Shown: in pieces, positions 62,046 to 64,000 of the stretch
Layout of the letters: each line of letters begins with the position of its first letter
Position numbering within the stretch: position 1 is the stretch's first letter
DNA from: Tumebacillus lacus
GTDB taxonomy: Bacteria > Bacillota > Bacilli > Tumebacillales > Tumebacillaceae
Assembly: GCF_026410385.1 (NCBI RefSeq)
Contig: NZ_JAPMLT010000004.1
Span: 124,001-188,000 of the forward strand
DNA: 64,000 nucleotides
Reading direction: 5' to 3'
Translations under genes and position numbers: made by a program
Notes under the pieces: generated by a model
Databases searched by the model: none
Told to the model about the DNA's origin: nothing
Seen by the model: the letters and a program-made list of their open reading frames with translations, nothing else

Positions 62046-63179
62046 GTGATTTACCTCGACAATGCGGCGACCACCGCCGTCGCACCGGAAGTGCGGGCGG
62101 CGATGGAGCCTTATTTGCATGACGTATATGGCAATCCGTCCAGTGTTCATCAGGCGGGAAGGACGGCAAGGGCCGCCATCGAGCGGGCCCGCGAGCAGGT
62201 GGCGAAGGCGATTCACGCCAAGCCGGCGGAGATCGTGTTCACCTCCGGCGGCACAGAGGCGGACAACGCGGCGATCATCGGCGTGATGATGGGCAATCCG
62301 GAAAAAGGCAAGCACCTGATCACGACGGCGATGGAGCATAAAGCGGTGCTGACCGCCTGCGAATGGTTGGAAAAGCTCGGCTGTGAGGTGACCTATCTGT
62401 CGCCGGGGGCGGACGGCAAGGTGTCGGCGGAAGCGGTGGCAGCGGAGATCCGGCCGGATACGGTGCTGATCTCCGTGATGACGGTCAACAATGAGACGGG
62501 CGCGATCCAGCCGATCCAAGAGATCGCAAAGGCGGCCAGGGAGCACGGTGTCTATTTCCACAGCGACGCGGTGCAGGCGGCCGGTGCGTTGGAACTGGAT
62601 GTCGATCTGCTCGGAGTCGATCTGCTCTCCTTGTCCGGACACAAACTGCATGGACCGAAAGGGATCGGCGCGCTCTATGTGCGCTCGCAGATCAAGTTCG
62701 CGCCGTTGCTGCACGGCGGCTCGCAGGAGCGCAAACTGCGCGGCGGCACGGAAAATCTGCCGGGCATCGTCGGGCTTGGCGTCGCCATCGAACGTGCGGT
62801 GGAGGAGCGGGCGGACAAGCTGGCGAAGATTCGCTCTTTGCGCGATGAGATGCTCGCCGCGTTTGAAAGGGAACTGGGCGACACCGTCGTGACCAATTCC
62901 CCGGCGGATGCCCTGCCGACGATTTTAAACGTCTCGTTTCTCGGGGTGCCGGCCGAGCGGCTGCTGATGAACCTCGACATGGCCGGGATCATGGCGGCGA
63001 GCGGGTCGGCCTGCACGTCCGGTTCGCTGCAGCCGTCGCATGTGCTGGAAGCGATGGCTTTGGATGAGGAGCGTGTGCGCTCTGCCATACGTTTCAGCTT
63101 TTCGGGGCACAATACGCACGATGAAGTATCGACCGCAGCTGAGAAGATCGTGGCGGCTGTAAGGCGTTTGAAACGGTAG
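62046..63179 (+). CDS. iscS: Cysteine desulfurase (IscS/NifS, YrvO type)
   Basis: A 377-aa PLP enzyme that takes sulfur from cysteine for Fe-S clusters and tRNA thiolation. It starts MIYLDNAATTAVAPEV. The PLP Lys is in SLSGHKLHGPKG, and the catalytic Cys in ASGSACTSGSLQPSHV. The GTG follows AGGAGG. In Bacillus this position holds yrvO, which feeds MnmA; mnmA may lie just beyond the window. Confidence 0.94.
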   Translation: MIYLDNAATTAVAPEVRAAMEPYLHDVYGNPSSVHQAGRTARAAIERAREQVAKAIHAKPAEIVFTSGGTEADNAAIIGVMMGNPEKGKHLITTAMEHKAVLTACEWLEKLGCEVTYLSPGADGKVSAEAVAAEIRPDTVLISVMTVNNETGAIQPIQEIAKAAREHGVYFHSDAVQAAGALELDVDLLGVDLLSLSGHKLHGPKGIGALYVRSQIKFAPLLHGGSQERKLRGGTENLPGIVGLGVAIERAVEERADKLAKIRSLRDEMLAAFERELGDTVVTNSPADALPTILNVSFLGVPAERLLMNLDMAGIMAASGSACTSGSLQPSHVLEAMALDEERVRSAIRFSFSGHNTHDEVSTAAEKIVAAVRRLKR

Positions 63180-63206
63180 CCAGGAGACGAGCGGGGAGGT
63201 GCCTGG

Positions 63207-63710
63207 ATGAGAAAAGCGCGAGAGCTGGTCGGACTGCCGGTTGTCGATCTCACGGGCGGTGAACAACTCGGTGAGGTGCGTGATGTGCTGTTTGCTGCGA
63301 CGGGCCGGTTTCATTCCCTGTTGCTGGAGCGTGGCGGCCTGCTGTTCGCAGCGAAAGTGCTGCCCAAAACCAGCATCCACAAAATCGGTCAAGACGCGGT
63401 GACCACAGATGCCCGCAGCAGCATCGAAGTGCTGCGCGAGGAGATGCAAAGTTTGAGTTCGTTGCTCGAAGGGACGCATGCCCATTTTGTCGGAAAAGAT
63501 GTGCTGACCGAGGCGGGCGACCTGCTTGGCACGGTGGAAGATGTTTACTTGGATGACAATTTGAACACAATAGTGGGGTACGAGATATCAGAGGGCTTTC
63601 TCGTGGATCTGAAGGAAGGGCGCAAGGTGATGCGTGCGCGCCCGGAGTTCATGATTGGACAGGACGCGGTGCTCGTCCCGGACGACACCGAGCTGGCTGA
63701 GGAATTTTAG
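63207..63710 (+). CDS. PRC-barrel domain protein (YrrD-like)
   Basis: A 167-aa protein with two PRC-barrel-like halves at about 3-75 and 90-160: LVGLPVVDLTGGEQLGEVRDVLF (split) and FVGKDVLTEAGDLLGTVEDVYL (split). PRC barrels bind RNA or other proteins in ribosome and photosystem contexts; the function here is unknown. The ATG follows GGGGAGG. The gene lies 27 bp after iscS. Confidence 0.82.
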   Translation: MRKARELVGLPVVDLTGGEQLGEVRDVLFAATGRFHSLLLERGGLLFAAKVLPKTSIHKIGQDAVTTDARSSIEVLREEMQSLSSLLEGTHAHFVGKDVLTEAGDLLGTVEDVYLDDNLNTIVGYEISEGFLVDLKEGRKVMRARPEFMIGQDAVLVPDDTELAEEF

Positions 63711-63734
63711 CCCTCCATCGAGGAGGAGACTTGA

Positions 63735-63932
63735 ATGAACCGCTGTCCCCACTGCAACTGCCGCGACATGGGCAAGATCGGCACCAACCAGTACTATTGC
63801 TGGGGGTGCTTCGTCGAGTTCAGCGTCTCGGGTGACGAAGTCAAACTGTTCCAAGTCGAAGAGGACGGATCGTTGGTCTCTCTGTCCGACCTGCCGCCGC
63901 CGGGCACCCAGGATGTGCAATACGGTGCCTGA
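63735..63932 (+). CDS. Small zinc-ribbon-type protein
   Basis: A 65-aa protein with CPHCNCRDMGKIGTNQYYCWGC; the CxxC...CxxC pairs suggest one zinc ribbon. An acidic C-terminal tail follows. AGGAGGAG precedes the ATG. It ends the iscS-linked run and is followed by a terminator. Function is unknown. Confidence 0.75.
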   Translation: MNRCPHCNCRDMGKIGTNQYYCWGCFVEFSVSGDEVKLFQVEEDGSLVSLSDLPPPGTQDVQYGA

Positions 63933-63956
63933 CCTCTGCAAGGAAAAGAAATAAGA

Positions 63957-63992
63957 AAACCGGCCTCCCTTGTTGGGGAGAGCCGGTTTTTT
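63957..63992 (+). terminator. Rho-independent terminator
   Basis: The stem AAACCGGC/GCCGGTTT with an inner TCCC/GGGA and a T run closes the zinc-ribbon gene. Confidence 0.85.
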
Positions 63993-64000
63993 GGCGTTAT

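Overview
The window comes from the chromosome of a motile, endospore-forming Firmicute with fairly high GC. Markers for this are codY, yunB, a CotF-type coat protein, a SpoVB/MurJ-like flippase, SLH and stalk-domain surface proteins, HemZ, CymR-IscS, and T-box, L-box and S-box leaders. The gene mix and codon use suggest a Tumebacillus/Alicyclobacillaceae-type organism. That placement is inference, because no 16S gene is present.

Region 1 (1-8.9 kb) looks like the edge of an extracellular contractile injection system (eCIS) locus. It holds the end of a DUF4157 protein, then a convergent pair encoding a DUF4280 PAAR-like spike and a membrane-anchored MORN-repeat protein. Divergent from these is a three-gene operon joined by two 4-bp start/stop overlaps: a TolC-like secreted coiled-coil protein, a long exported coiled-coil protein with a C-terminal stalk domain, and a multi-pass sensor ending in HAMP plus a class III cyclase-like domain that appears to have lost both metal-binding aspartates. 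This is the strongest candidate here for an undescribed system.

Region 2 (8.9-21.2 kb) carries cell-wall lipid-carrier genes (a TagO/WecA/MraY-family enzyme and UppP), several small or orphan genes, a cysteine dioxygenase, an MFS transporter, motAB, a CoA-transferase and a large secreted M14 carboxypeptidase. Region 3 (21.2-42.2 kb) includes a lysine-riboswitch-controlled permease, a TetR regulator, an SLH protein, the oligoendopeptidase PepF, a coat protein, metH behind a SAM-I riboswitch, yunB, nfu-like and trxA genes, a gamma-glutamyltransferase with a C-terminal stalk domain, an FN3 surface protein, DUF5995, a hemL paralogue and a Cas2-like stand-alone protein.

Region 4 (42.3-50.9 kb) has selA overlapping a selD that itself reads an in-frame UGA as selenocysteine. 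It also has a CPBP protease, a 520-bp gap with an apparent small RNA upstream of codY, three and a half copies of a 62-bp repeat after codY, an SH3b amidase and hemZ. Region 5 (51-64 kb) holds a flippase, an MFS exporter, a T-box leader with hisS-aspS, a probable 6S RNA, map, threonine aldolase, and a run of rarA, a YczE-type gene, cymR, iscS, a PRC-barrel gene and a zinc-ribbon gene.

Most strand switches are closed by a bidirectional terminator hairpin. GC-rich codon use produces long antisense shadow ORFs, which are left out.
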